From JBJYIN01 sp046237015 (GTDB lineage Bacteria; Pseudomonadota; Gammaproteobacteria; Enterobacterales; Enterobacteriaceae): 64,000 bases of DNA. Within the stretch, counting starts at the first letter, position 1. Every line of letters starts with the position of its first letter. Shown in pieces: positions 10,901 to 16,688 of the stretch. The position numbers were made by a program, and so were the translations under genes. Under the pieces are notes generated by a model. The model searched no databases, was not told where the DNA came from, and saw nothing but the letters and a program-made list of their open reading frames with translations. The stretch lies in NCBI RefSeq assembly GCF_046237015.1, contig NZ_JBJYIN010000002.1, positions 1 through 64,000 of the forward strand. The letters run 5' to 3'.

Positions 10901-12258
10901 ATGAGGACGTGTTCAAAACGACGGCCAACTGGTTCCAGAGCCAGACGGTAACGAGCAACCCGGGTAAGAATCTGACGTACTTCATTACGGATGGTCAGCC
11001 GACGTACTATCAAAGTGGCGAGAATACCAATCCTGTTGTTATCGATTATCGACAGGCTAGCGATGTGGCGTTGGATGCATTGCTAAACGTCAATAACTAT
11101 CGTCCGGGGGATATCGTCAAAGTTAGCCTTGGCGGGAGTGACCGTATTGTCGTCGATGCAAATGGTCGGGTTTATAAATGGACCGAAACCTCCAGTGGTA
11201 GCGGAACCCGGTGGTCGTCATCCGAAATTACGGGGAGCAGTTCGCGTCTTATGCCTCAAGGCGATGGCACCTATGAGATTTCTACTCTTGACGGGCGTGG
11301 TAATAATGATAACTACTGGAATGGTTGGTCGTGGGTAAGTGGTTCCACTAACGCAAATGCCAGCCACTCCAATGCGGGTCAGGCGTTTGCCTTACTCAAA
11401 GGTTTATCCACCGTGGAAGCTATCGGTCTTGGTGGTGCGCTTAATGCCAACGATCTGAAAAATTACGATAGTGATGGCCAGGTTCAGTCTAATATCAACC
11501 CTGACAACCTGAATGAAGCTATTCTGGGCAAAAATACCTTGTTGCCAGCCGGTAATGATAACGTCGATGGCGGTGCCGGGGATGACATTCTGTTCGGCGA
11601 CGTGGTGACATTGGGGGGGATTAACGGTAACGGTTATACCGCGCTGCAATCTTACGTAGCGGGACAATTGAAGCTGGATGCCTCTTCAGTGACGGCGAAG
11701 CAGGTACATGAGTACATCACCGAGCATAGCGACAAGTTTGATATCTCATCAGCGAATGGTGGCAATGATATCCTGAATGGTGGTGCGGGGAATGACATCC
11801 TTTATGGACAAGGCGGTAATGATACCCTGAACGGCGGAGCAGGAAACGATAAGCTTTATGGCGGTGATGGCAACGACACGTTAATCGGCGGGGACGGTGA
11901 CGATATCCTGATCGGCGGCAAAGGAAATGATGTGCTGATAGGGGGTAAAGGTGCGGATATCTTCAAGTGGCAAGAAGGTGATTTCGGACACGACATTGTC
12001 AAAGATTTTAACCCGAAAGAGGGTGATAAGCTTGACCTGAGTGGTTTGCTCAATGAACTGAATGGAACGGCTGATATTAGTCATTATATCCGGACCAGTA
12101 TGGTGAATGGTTCTCAAGTGATTGAAGTCAGTACGAAAGGTGAGTTTACCGGGGATCACGCAGTGAAAGGCGGCACCGTTGACGTGTCGATTACGTTAGA
12201 AGGGTATTCTGGTAACGTGATGGATAATCTGATTGCCAAACCGGAGACCCATTCGTAA
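1..12258 (+). CDS. Giant LapA-type RTX adhesin, 3' part (5' end outside window)
   Basis: The frame is open from the first base, so the start, export-retention region and any LapG cleavage site lie upstream of the window; 4085 residues are visible. Residues 1-2640 are about 18.5 copies of a 143-residue repeat with a Calx-beta/Ig-like look (conserved VLTVGDAGEVNEGGTASF and DDGVFEGRE blocks). A unique region follows, with a cadherin-like domain around residues 3120-3215. A von Willebrand A domain covers about 3547-3825, with MIDAS motif DSSGSMS and a later FITDGQP. Glycine-aspartate RTX nonapeptides lie near 3855 and 3920-3989, followed by a short C-terminal tail typical of type I secretion substrates. 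The expected role is surface attachment and biofilm. The nearby lapD and lapG genes support a LapA-type system gated by c-di-GMP. From memory, a multi-repeat type I adhesin is described in P. atrosepticum; this is probably its homologue. Confidence 0.93.
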   Translation, partial: HADGSYSLTVPAGTTGGLVVSVPTVDDGVFEGRENFSLNATLSGNTASGTPLPAGITDSGSATIVDLDSTDPTNPNPGADVPVLTVGDAGEVNEGGTASFEIALSQPVNNATTLTFTLGGQIDADDIGTPTATINGETVSVTRNDNGSYSITVPAGTTGGLVVSVPTVDDGVFEGRENFSLNATLSGSTASGTPLPAGITDSGSATIVDLDSTDPTQPNPGADVPVLTVGDAGEVNEGGTASFEIALSQPVNNATTLSFTLGGQIDAADIGTPTATLNGQPVEVTAHADGSYSLTVPAGTTGGLVVSVPTVDDGVFEGRENFSLNATLSGNTASGTPLPAGITDSGSATIVDLDSTDPSNPNPGADVPMLTVGDAGEVNEGGTASFEIALSQPVNNATTLSFTLGGQIDAADIGTPTATLNGQPVEVTAHADGSYSLTVPAGTTGGLVVSVPTVDDGVFEGRENFSLNATLSGQTASGTPLPAGITDSGSATIVDLDSTDPTQPNPGADVPVLTVGDAGEVNEGGTASFDIALSQPVNNATTLSFTLGGQIDAGDIGTPTATLNGQPVVVTAHADGSYSLTVPAGTTGGLVVSVPTVDDGVFEGRENFSLNATLSGQTASGTPLPAGITDSGSATIVDLDSTDPTQPNPGADVPVLTVGDAGEVNEGGTASFEIALSQPVNNATTLSFTLGGQIDAADIGTPTATLNGQPVEVTAHADGSYSLTVPAGTTGGLVVSVPTVDDGVFEGRENFSLNATLSGQTASGTPLPAGITDSGSATIVDLDSTDPSNPNPGADVPVLTVGDAGEVNEGGTASFDIALSQPVNNATTLSFTLGGQIDAGDIGTPTATLNGQPVQVTVHADGSYSLTVPAGTTGGIVVSVPTVDDGVFEGRESFSLNATLSGNTASGTPLPAGITDSGSATIVDLDSTDPTNPNPGADVPVLTVGDAGEVNEGGTASFEIALSQPVNNATTLSFTLGGQIEAGDIGTPTATLNGQPVQVTVHADGSYSLTVPAGITGGIVVSVPTVDDGVFEGRENFSLNATLSGNTASGTPLPAGITDSGSATIVDLDSTDPTQPNPGADVPVLTVGDAGEVNEGGTASFDIALSQPVNNATTLSFTLGGQIDAGDIGTPTATLNGQPVEVTVHADGSYSLTVPAGTTGGLVVSVPTVDDGVFEGRENFSLNATLSGQTASGTPLPAGITDSGSATIVDLDSTDPTNPNPGADVPVLTVGDAGEVNEGGTASFDIALSQPVNNSTTLTFTLGGQIEAGDIGTPTATLNGQPVEVTAHADGSYSLTVPAGTTGGLVVSVPTVDDGVFEGRENFSLNATLSGQTASGTPLPAGISDSGNATIVDLDSTDPTQPNPGADVPVLTVGDAGEVNEGGTASFEIALSQPVNNATTLSFTLGGQIDAADIGTPTATLNGQPVEVTAHADGSYSLTVPAGTTGGLVVSVPTVDDGVFEGRENFSLNATLSGQTASGTPLPAGITDSGSATIVDLDSTDPTQPNPGADVPVLTVGDAGEVNEGGTASFDIALSQPVNNATTLSFTLGGQIDAGDIGTPTATLNGQPLPVTVHADGSYSLTVPAGTTGGIVVSVPTVDDGVFEGRENFSLNATLSGQTASGTPLPAGITDSGSATIVDLDSTDPTQPNPGADVPVLTVGDAGEVNEGGTASFDIALSQSVNNATTLSFTLGGQIDAGDIGTPTATLNGQPVEVTVHADGSYSLTVPAGTTGGLVVSVPTVDDGVFEGRENFSLNATLSGQTASGTPLPAGITDSGSATIVDLDSTDPTNPNPGADVPVLTVGDAGEVNEGGTASFEIALSQPVNNATTLSFTLGGQIDAGDIGTPTATLNGQPVEVTVHADGSYSLTVPAGTTGGLVVSVPTVDDGVFEGRENFSLNATLSGQTASGTPLPAGITDSGSATIVDLDSTDPTNPNPGADVPVLTVGDAGEVNEGGTASFEIALSQPVNNATTLSFTLGGQIEAGDIGTPTATLNGQPVQVTVHADGSYSLTVPAGTTGGIVVSVPTVDDGVFEGRENFSLNATLSGQTASGTPLPAGISDSGSATIVDLDSTDPTQPNPGADVPVLTVGDAGEVNEGGTASFDIALSQPVNNATTLSFTLGGQIDAADIGTPTATLNGQPVQVTVHADGSYSLTVPAGTTGGIVVSVPTVDDGVFEGRENFSLNATLSGQTASGTPLPAGISDSGNATIVDLDSTDPTQPNPGADVPVLTVGDAGEVNEGGTASFDIALSQPVNNATTLSFTLGGQIDAGDIGTPTATLNGQPVEVTVHADGSYSLTVPAGTTGGLVVSVPTVDDGVFEGRENFSLNATLSGQTASGTPLPAGITDSGSATIVDLDSTDPTQPNPGADVPVLTVGDAGEVNEGGTASFDIALSQPVNNATTLSFTLGGQIDAGDIGTPTATLNGQPLPVTVHADGSYSLTVPAGTTGGIVVSVPTVDDGVFEGRENFSLNATLSGQTASGTPLPAGITDSGSATIVDLDSTDPTQPNPGADVPVLTVGDAGEVNEGGTASFDIALSQSVNNATTLSFTLGGQIDAGDIGTPTATLNGQPVVVTAHADGSYSLTVPAGTTGGLVVSVPTVDDGVFEGRENFSLNATLSGQTASGTPLPAGITDSGNATIVDINTPPTVSAGTAVVSEEGLPGGIKDNVGTSDTTDKTVVTGKLTIHDPDSSTVTVKLVAPADKITSDGVEVKWTLSGDGHTLVGKAGNTEVINASIDNNGKYTVELKAPIDHPVKGQEDTLSFDIGVKVSDESSTVNSIIKVTVEDDSPDAQSYKEAITLNDIPDIYTGKINFGSTSDGSIVKGSGGAKDIYRSSDGAINVTAKGFESTTDLHLVDANVNKSGNGLGVSSSQSPYHNIANEIDYRKTSDGKGASEELVIKLQDGKVAFGAQIEFSAMFGGELETGVAEFYRDGKLISTQSFSSNANSGDYAAGFNVKDGGFDTIILKATDNGQPFSHKDNSDFTVKSITFTGSDTQEAIGYATGSIDAQYGADGPASENALVLTGLTNGQGIDGIRVEVTNNGNSLIGWNGNQMAFQVQLTPSTGKWELFQYQELPNSKNISFEYKLTDADGDGATGRVSVTLPSAPDADAVAANGTEDSIIAVHLSGTDEDGTVTSFHITGQPAHGAFYSDAAATQALAPNAAISASNNGATIYFKPNADWSGNTDFTYKATDNAGLISDAAKGTITVTPVADAPTVTLSITSGNTTPTTTEIIRVNGGSGKPGGFDVQDGKIIAIGDGVRVWLTEGDKVPSSANSSAQIKYYTQGNTSGDKAYTDIYVVHKGSGYQTSNADGSNPRWNDLNAVTGDDSATKSDYIFIEGTKADGYKDVAENYHDKVNGYDTVSVSYNGKGLINSGNKLEGIIYGDGTKTVGNDSRTIIETVPGNPGYQEHTIDVSATLTDTDGSEALSDITLSGLPKGTQILSGGKVIATIGDDGIYKIPNAHGDQTLSSKLTINVPVDAGKFTVVADATSTETSNGDHAKGTSSQVVEQFGVAVGSTGNDDITGTHGNDVIIADVTGLQIVSGTNYNIAFMVDSSGSMSESDISKTVTSLTKVFNSLIASANGDHSGKVNVFLADFDTQVGKSISVDLSDTNALNKLTGVLNSLSSGGGTNYEDVFKTTANWFQSQTVTSNPGKNLTYFITDGQPTYYQSGENTNPVVIDYRQASDVALDALLNVNNYRPGDIVKVSLGGSDRIVVDANGRVYKWTETSSGSGTRWSSSEITGSSSRLMPQGDGTYEISTLDGRGNNDNYWNGWSWVSGSTNANASHSNAGQAFALLKGLSTVEAIGLGGALNANDLKNYDSDGQVQSNINPDNLNEAILGKNTLLPAGNDNVDGGAGDDILFGDVVTLGGINGNGYTALQSYVAGQLKLDASSVTAKQVHEYITEHSDKFDISSANGGNDILNGGAGNDILYGQGGNDTLNGGAGNDKLYGGDGNDTLIGGDGDDILIGGKGNDVLIGGKGADIFKWQEGDFGHDIVKDFNPKEGDKLDLSGLLNELNGTADISHYIRTSMVNGSQVIEVSTKGEFTGDHAVKGGTVDVSITLEGYSGNVMDNLIAKPETHS
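11758..11967 (+). repeat. RTX nonapeptide calcium-binding repeats
   Basis: About eight consecutive GGxGxDxLx-type nonapeptides are encoded here (for example GGAGNDILY, GGDGNDTLI, GGKGNDVLI), with one isolated copy near 11563-11590. This parallel beta-roll is the usual C-terminal feature of proteins exported by type I (ABC) secretion. Confidence 0.92.
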
Positions 12259-12272
12259 CGTGCCTCTGTTTG

Positions 12273-12319
12273 ACTGGCGTCCAGATAGGTGATTGATCGC
12301 GATCTGGCGCCAGTTTTTT
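12273..12319 (+). terminator. Intrinsic terminator of the adhesin gene
   Basis: A long stem (ACTGGCG-t-CCAGAT pairing with ATCTGGCGCCAGT, one bulged T) is followed directly by six T residues. It begins 15 bp after the adhesin stop codon. Confidence 0.9.
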
Positions 12320-12320
12320 A

Positions 12321-12466
12321 TGACGGGGCGCCCTTGCTCGTTACTTTACAAGCCGTCGCAAGTGACGTTAAAAATTATGGCGAGCGTCCTGCCCGCCGCC
12401 TTACTGGCCACTGCAAGCGGTGTTAAAAGACGTTCCTGACGTTTTTTGGCGTCCGGCGATTTTTTA
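12321..12466. repeat. Dispersed intergenic repeat, copy A
   Basis: The segment contains GCCGTCGCAAGTGACGTT followed by an A-run, and a second degenerate copy ending in AAAAGACGTTCCTGACGTTTTTT. The same two-part arrangement occurs after glyA at 33288-33437. Each copy carries a small palindrome (ACGT-N5-ACGT flanked by A and T runs). It fills the gap between the adhesin terminator and the next gene. Confidence 0.65.
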
Positions 12467-12479
12467 GGAGGTTTCAGCG

Positions 12480-12803
12480 ATGCTTTACATCCAGCGCAAT
12501 AGTGATGGCCATTTAATTCGGGCCGAGGACGCGCCTTTTCCTGAGATGACTGAGGAGTTGTCTCGAGATGCTCCTGAAGTCATCGCATGGCAAAAAAGTT
12601 TACAACAGCTGCGTCAAAGCGATCTGGAGATGGTTCGTGTGCTTGAGGATTTAATCCAGGTGTTAATGCAGAAAGGCTTAATTAATATCACCGATTTTCC
12701 GCAAGCAGCACAACTCAAACTGATTGGTCGTGCGCAAGCACGTGAAGCATTGAATGGCAGTTTAAACAAACTCATTGGTGACGATGAAGATAAGATGTTT
12801 TGA
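12480..12803 (+). CDS. Small conserved protein of unknown function
   Basis: The 107-residue product has no signal peptide or membrane segment and is acidic and mostly helical in appearance. A strong ribosome-binding site (TTAGGAGG) precedes the ATG by 8 bases. Its opening (MLYIQRNSDGHLIRAEDAPFP) and the block QSDLEMVRVLEDLIQVLMQKG resemble a small protein found in Pseudomonas, Shewanella and Vibrio, often mis-annotated as tryptophan synthase beta-like; no biochemical role is known to me. It sits between the giant adhesin and the convergent lapG-lapD pair, so a part in adhesin secretion or biofilm control is possible. That is inference from position only. Confidence 0.8.
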   Translation: MLYIQRNSDGHLIRAEDAPFPEMTEELSRDAPEVIAWQKSLQQLRQSDLEMVRVLEDLIQVLMQKGLINITDFPQAAQLKLIGRAQAREALNGSLNKLIGDDEDKMF

Positions 12804-12820
12804 TGTGGCACAAATCGCGG

Positions 12821-12855
12821 TGAAACGGCCTGCCAATAACAGGCCGCGCTTTATC
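12821..12855. terminator. Convergent hairpin between the 107-aa gene and lapD
   Basis: CGGCCTG pairs with CAGGCCG across a CCAATAA loop, with a short T-containing stretch on both sides. It lies exactly between two convergent stop codons, so it may end transcription in both directions. Confidence 0.55.
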
Positions 12856-14805
12856 CTATTGAACTGCAGGAGCGGGTTCGCCCAATAAGCGGCCCATTGC
12901 GCCATATAATCCCATTTCCTGAAGAACGGCAAACTCACCCGTTGTTTCAACACGTTCAGCGATAAGCGGTAGTGCGATACTGTTGGTCGCGCGATACAGA
13001 GCTTCGATAAACATTTTTTTATCTTCTTCCTGATCGATATTGCGAATATAGCTGCCATCAACTTTCAGGTAGGCCAATCCCCATTGGGATAGATTGCCAA
13101 TCATACTGAATCGACCGCCAAAATGCTGAAGCCCCAACGTACAACCATGTTCATTGAGTAGCTTGATTAATGCCTCTATTTGCGCGGTGTCCGGTAACTG
13201 GTTTTCGTCCAGTTCTAAAATTAGACGTTTTGCTAATGCAGGTTGCTGTTTGAGTGGTGCTAGCAATCGCGCGACGAGTTTCAGATCAAGCACCGTGCTA
13301 CCGGATAAACTGAAAGCAAGGTTACCGGGGTGGAGACGTAAATAATCCAGCACCTGCTTCATCATGGCTTGATCTAACCGAGTGCTCCAGTCAAAGCGTT
13401 GAATCCAGGGCAGGAAACGTCCAGCAGCAATGCTGTTCCCCTGTTCATCTTCGATCCTTGCCAACACTTTGTGGTGCAGAACTCGCTCAGGCTCAAGACA
13501 GTCCACAACGGGCTGTAGGAACAGTTGCAGATGCCCTTGTTCCAATATGTGATCCAACCGGTTAAACCACCTGTGTCGATCGCTCTCAACCTGAGAGCCA
13601 TTAACGGGTGATTCATGAGAAATGATTGTGGTATCGGAATGGCTTTCGGCCTTAGTGAGTGCCTGATCGCCCTGGACTAATAATGACTGGGCGGAATCAC
13701 CCGGACGGAAGGGAACCATACCGAATTTGGCGACGGGCGATACGTCCGTTTCGCCCGTTAAATGTAGCGTTTCGATGCTGCGTGTCAGTTCATCGATGAG
13801 GGCATAAGCCTCTTTATCCACCAAACCAGGACACAGCATGGCAAATTCACCTCCGCGAATGCGGGCGAGAATACTTTCGGCTTTCGTATGCTGTTTTTGG
13901 GTTTTACGCATCATATCGCTAATTGAGGTCAACAAGGCATCTGTTCGTTGGCCACCCAGACGTTGGTTCATCCCGGAAAGATCTTGTACACGAAGTAAAA
14001 GCAGGAAACCCGGCGCAGTTTCTTCATCTGCGAGTTTATTATTGAGCTGCATGTCGAATGAGCGACGATTTGCCAGCCCAGTCAGCGGGTCCTGATAGGC
14101 CTCCTGACGTAAGCGTTCGCTTCGTTCCGCTTCCTCGCCAAATAAGGTTTTGAGCTTGCTGACCATCAGATTCATTGCTTGTGCGACACGGCGGAATTCA
14201 GGGGTGTTCGGTAAATCAGGCTGGCTGAGAAATTCCCGGCGCGTAATTGCCAGCGATTGCTCAACAATGTAATCCAGTGGTCGTAATTGACGACGCAGCA
14301 GTAAAGCACTAATGAGTACGCCCAACGTTGCACAGCCGAGCAACCAGAGTAATGTCGCTAAGCTACTCTTCCACAGCCGGGTAATGGAGAACATAGGATG
14401 GCTGATAACCTCAACCTTGGCGGCCTGTTCCCATCCACGCATGATGATGGCTTCGCCAGCACCCGGCTGAAGATTCACCAGACGAACAAACCAGGCTGGC
14501 ACATTAGGGACTTCCGGTGAGGCGGTGCGTTCCAGCGTGATGTTGTTGGTTTTTAAATCCTGGATACGAATGCTGGAGAAATAACCGCTGTCAAAAATTG
14601 AACTGACCATGAGTTCGACCATCGCCGGGTCGTCAATATTCGGCGTCAAGGACAGGCCAAGCGCCGTTGCCGCATCCTGTGCGTGTGAGTGAAGCTGGTT
14701 ATTATATTGTTCACGCGAGTTTTCCAGACTGACAAAAAAACTCCCGCTGAAAATAATCAGCACGAACAGGCAGATGGCTATCAATAATTGTTTATATAAA
14801 GACAT
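12856..14805 (-). CDS. lapD: LapD-like inside-out c-di-GMP receptor (degenerate GGDEF-EAL)
   Basis: The 649-residue inner-membrane protein has an N-terminal membrane helix (about 7-26), a periplasmic domain (30-145), a second helix (about 150-170), a HAMP-like linker, a GGDEF domain and an EAL domain. The GGDEF signature is RGGEF (317-321) and the EAL signature is replaced by KVL (446-448). These are the substitutions known in Pseudomonas LapD, which binds but does not make or cleave c-di-GMP. Trp125 follows Gly124 in the periplasmic part, matching the GW pair by which LapD holds the protease LapG. When c-di-GMP is high it should sequester LapG and keep the adhesin on the cell surface. It lies 3 bp downstream of lapG in one operon. 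Confidence 0.93.
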   Translation of the reverse strand: MSLYKQLLIAICLFVLIIFSGSFFVSLENSREQYNNQLHSHAQDAATALGLSLTPNIDDPAMVELMVSSIFDSGYFSSIRIQDLKTNNITLERTASPEVPNVPAWFVRLVNLQPGAGEAIIMRGWEQAAKVEVISHPMFSITRLWKSSLATLLWLLGCATLGVLISALLLRRQLRPLDYIVEQSLAITRREFLSQPDLPNTPEFRRVAQAMNLMVSKLKTLFGEEAERSERLRQEAYQDPLTGLANRRSFDMQLNNKLADEETAPGFLLLLRVQDLSGMNQRLGGQRTDALLTSISDMMRKTQKQHTKAESILARIRGGEFAMLCPGLVDKEAYALIDELTRSIETLHLTGETDVSPVAKFGMVPFRPGDSAQSLLVQGDQALTKAESHSDTTIISHESPVNGSQVESDRHRWFNRLDHILEQGHLQLFLQPVVDCLEPERVLHHKVLARIEDEQGNSIAAGRFLPWIQRFDWSTRLDQAMMKQVLDYLRLHPGNLAFSLSGSTVLDLKLVARLLAPLKQQPALAKRLILELDENQLPDTAQIEALIKLLNEHGCTLGLQHFGGRFSMIGNLSQWGLAYLKVDGSYIRNIDQEEDKKMFIEALYRATNSIALPLIAERVETTGEFAVLQEMGLYGAMGRLLGEPAPAVQ

Positions 14806-14808
14806 AGC

Positions 14809-15495
14809 CTAATCCTCAATTGAAAATCCTTCAGCACGCATTTTGGTTAATAGATCCTGCCAGCGTGAAAGTCGTTTACTGTCACCCACTCGTTTATTGC
14901 CGTTTGCACCGGGTAACCATAATCCTTCGCCGTTAAAAGAATAAACCGGCAGCAAATCATTGCGTTGGGTCGCAGGTTGAATCTTATCTGTCAGGTTATC
15001 CAGAACCAGCGGAATAGATGTTGGTGTTGGATAATAGGTCAGCACCATGTGGGCTTTATTTAAGCGTAACGCTTTAACGTAAGTAATACGTAATTTTTCA
15101 CTCGATACGCCTAAATGGCGAAGCGTGAAGTATTTAGCGATAGCGTAGTCTTCACAATCAGCCGCGCCTTTACGTAGCGCTTCGATCGGGCTGGCCCAAT
15201 AATCTTCCTGATTCCAGATGACAATATCATCCCGGAATTGCAGACGATCGTTAAAAAAACGGTTTACGGTATCTAGCTGTTTTTTTTCTTCCGTTTGACG
15301 CTGAGAAACCAATAATGACTGCCATTCCTCAATGCGACGGCGAGCCTCTGGAGCCGCCGGACCATAAAGTTGTTCGGTCCGTTTAAGGATGTTAACAAAG
15401 TCCCAGTCGGCACGTAGGGAACCCGCCAGCAGAAACAACAGACAGCAAATAAAAAACAGGTTGTAATGGGATGTTTTAAACCCGCGATATCGCAC
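14809..15495 (-). CDS. lapG: LapG-like periplasmic cysteine protease
   Basis: The 228-residue product belongs to the bacterial transglutaminase-like cysteine proteinases (peptidase C93). It has an N-terminal hydrophobic segment (about 11-27) acting as signal peptide, then Cys114 (GAADCEDY), His149 (KAHMVL) and Asp166 (PLVLDNL) as the apparent catalytic triad. In Pseudomonas this enzyme cuts the N-terminal retention domain of LapA and releases the adhesin when c-di-GMP falls. Translation appears to begin at GTG, with an AGAG ribosome-binding site. It is the first gene of a lapG-lapD operon transcribed towards the adhesin gene. Confidence 0.93.
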   Translation of the reverse strand: MRYRGFKTSHYNLFFICCLLFLLAGSLRADWDFVNILKRTEQLYGPAAPEARRRIEEWQSLLVSQRQTEEKKQLDTVNRFFNDRLQFRDDIVIWNQEDYWASPIEALRKGAADCEDYAIAKYFTLRHLGVSSEKLRITYVKALRLNKAHMVLTYYPTPTSIPLVLDNLTDKIQPATQRNDLLPVYSFNGEGLWLPGANGNKRVGDSKRLSRWQDLLTKMRAEGFSIED

Positions 15496-15641
15496 TAACG
15501 TTTCTCTGTTTGCCTACTGGCTGAATAAATTAAGTGGTACAGGCCGTTGCAGAATATCGTACTTTTATAGTGGCAAAAAGCGATTACTATGACAGCCAGA
15601 TAATCCCGGATCGGCGCGGGCCAGAAGAATGAGGTAACAAG

Positions 15642-16535
15642 ATGAATTTAGGCACATTAGTATCGGAAACACGTAACCCTGCCACCATGGATTTAGATAC
15701 GTTGTCTACACTGGACATGATGAAAGTCTTTAATCAGGAAGATCAAAAGGTGCCGGAGGCGATTCGACGGGTGTTGCCGGAAATTGCTGATGCCGTCGAT
15801 CTGGCGACGGAGGCATTGAAGTCTGGCGGTCGATTGATCTATCTGGGGGCTGGGACGAGCGGGCGTCTTGGCGTATTGGATGCATCTGAGTGTCCGCCGA
15901 CATTTGGTGTACCGCATGGGCTTGTGATTGGTCTGATCGCCGGTGGGCCGGGGGCGTTACTTAAAGCGGTTGAAGGTGCAGAGGATGATCCGCAACTGGG
16001 TGAAGCGGATCTGGTGGCCTTAAACCTGACATCTGATGATATGGTGGTGGGGTTGGCGGCTTCAGGCCGAACGCCCTATGTTATTGGTGCGCTACGCTAT
16101 GCTCACCGTCTTGGTTGTCGAACGGCAGCGATATCCTGTAATCCTCACTCGCCTATCGCGCAGGAAGCGCAGGTTGCTATCTCACCGGTTGTCGGCCCGG
16201 AAGCATTAACGGGATCGACCCGGTTGAAATCGGGAACGGCGCAAAAGCTGGTGCTGAATATGATTTCTACTGGCGTGATGGTGAAGTTGGGCAAGGTGTA
16301 TCAGAATCTGATGGTGGATGTCAGGGCGACTAACGTCAAATTGTTGGATCGCGCTTGCAGCATTGTTATTGAAGCTACCGGGGCACAACCGGATGTTGCC
16401 CGGCTGGCATTACAACAAACGAAAAATGAAGTGAAGCCGGCGATTTTAATGATTTTGAGTGGGCTGGACGCGGAACATGCTCAGGAACGATTGAGACAGC
16501 ATGATGGTTATCTGCGTGAGGCATTAATCGGCTGA
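15642..16535 (+). CDS. murQ: N-acetylmuramic acid 6-phosphate etherase
   Basis: The 297-residue SIS-domain enzyme matches the E. coli family length (298). It cleaves the lactyl ether of MurNAc-6-phosphate to give GlcNAc-6-phosphate and lactate during peptidoglycan recycling. LGAGTSGRLGVLDASECPPTFG and the later SGRTPYV and GTAQKLVLNM blocks are family signatures. The ribosome-binding site is GAGG upstream of ATG. The usual partner murP (PTS permease) is not adjacent; a degenerate IRU element begins at the base after the stop codon. Confidence 0.96.
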   Translation: MNLGTLVSETRNPATMDLDTLSTLDMMKVFNQEDQKVPEAIRRVLPEIADAVDLATEALKSGGRLIYLGAGTSGRLGVLDASECPPTFGVPHGLVIGLIAGGPGALLKAVEGAEDDPQLGEADLVALNLTSDDMVVGLAASGRTPYVIGALRYAHRLGCRTAAISCNPHSPIAQEAQVAISPVVGPEALTGSTRLKSGTAQKLVLNMISTGVMVKLGKVYQNLMVDVRATNVKLLDRACSIVIEATGAQPDVARLALQQTKNEVKPAILMILSGLDAEHAQERLRQHDGYLREALIG

Positions 16536-16603
16536 TATATTCGTCATACTCCAAGTTATCAGGTGTTGGCTGCCTTCCTTTGCTTCGAATTATTTAGGAT
16601 ATA
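16536..16603. repeat. Short, internally deleted ERIC/IRU-like element
   Basis: Both ends resemble the 127-bp IRU element at 38983-39109 read in reverse: TCGTCATACTCCAAGTT at one end and TCGAATTATTTAGGATATA at the other. The middle is missing, leaving 68 bp. It abuts the murQ stop codon. Confidence 0.6.
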
Positions 16604-16688
16604 GGTCGGTAAGGTATCGTTCTGATGGGAGAGGTCTATTGGTCATACGGGGTGCGTCTTTTTCTAATGGTGATGTGGGGGACATATT

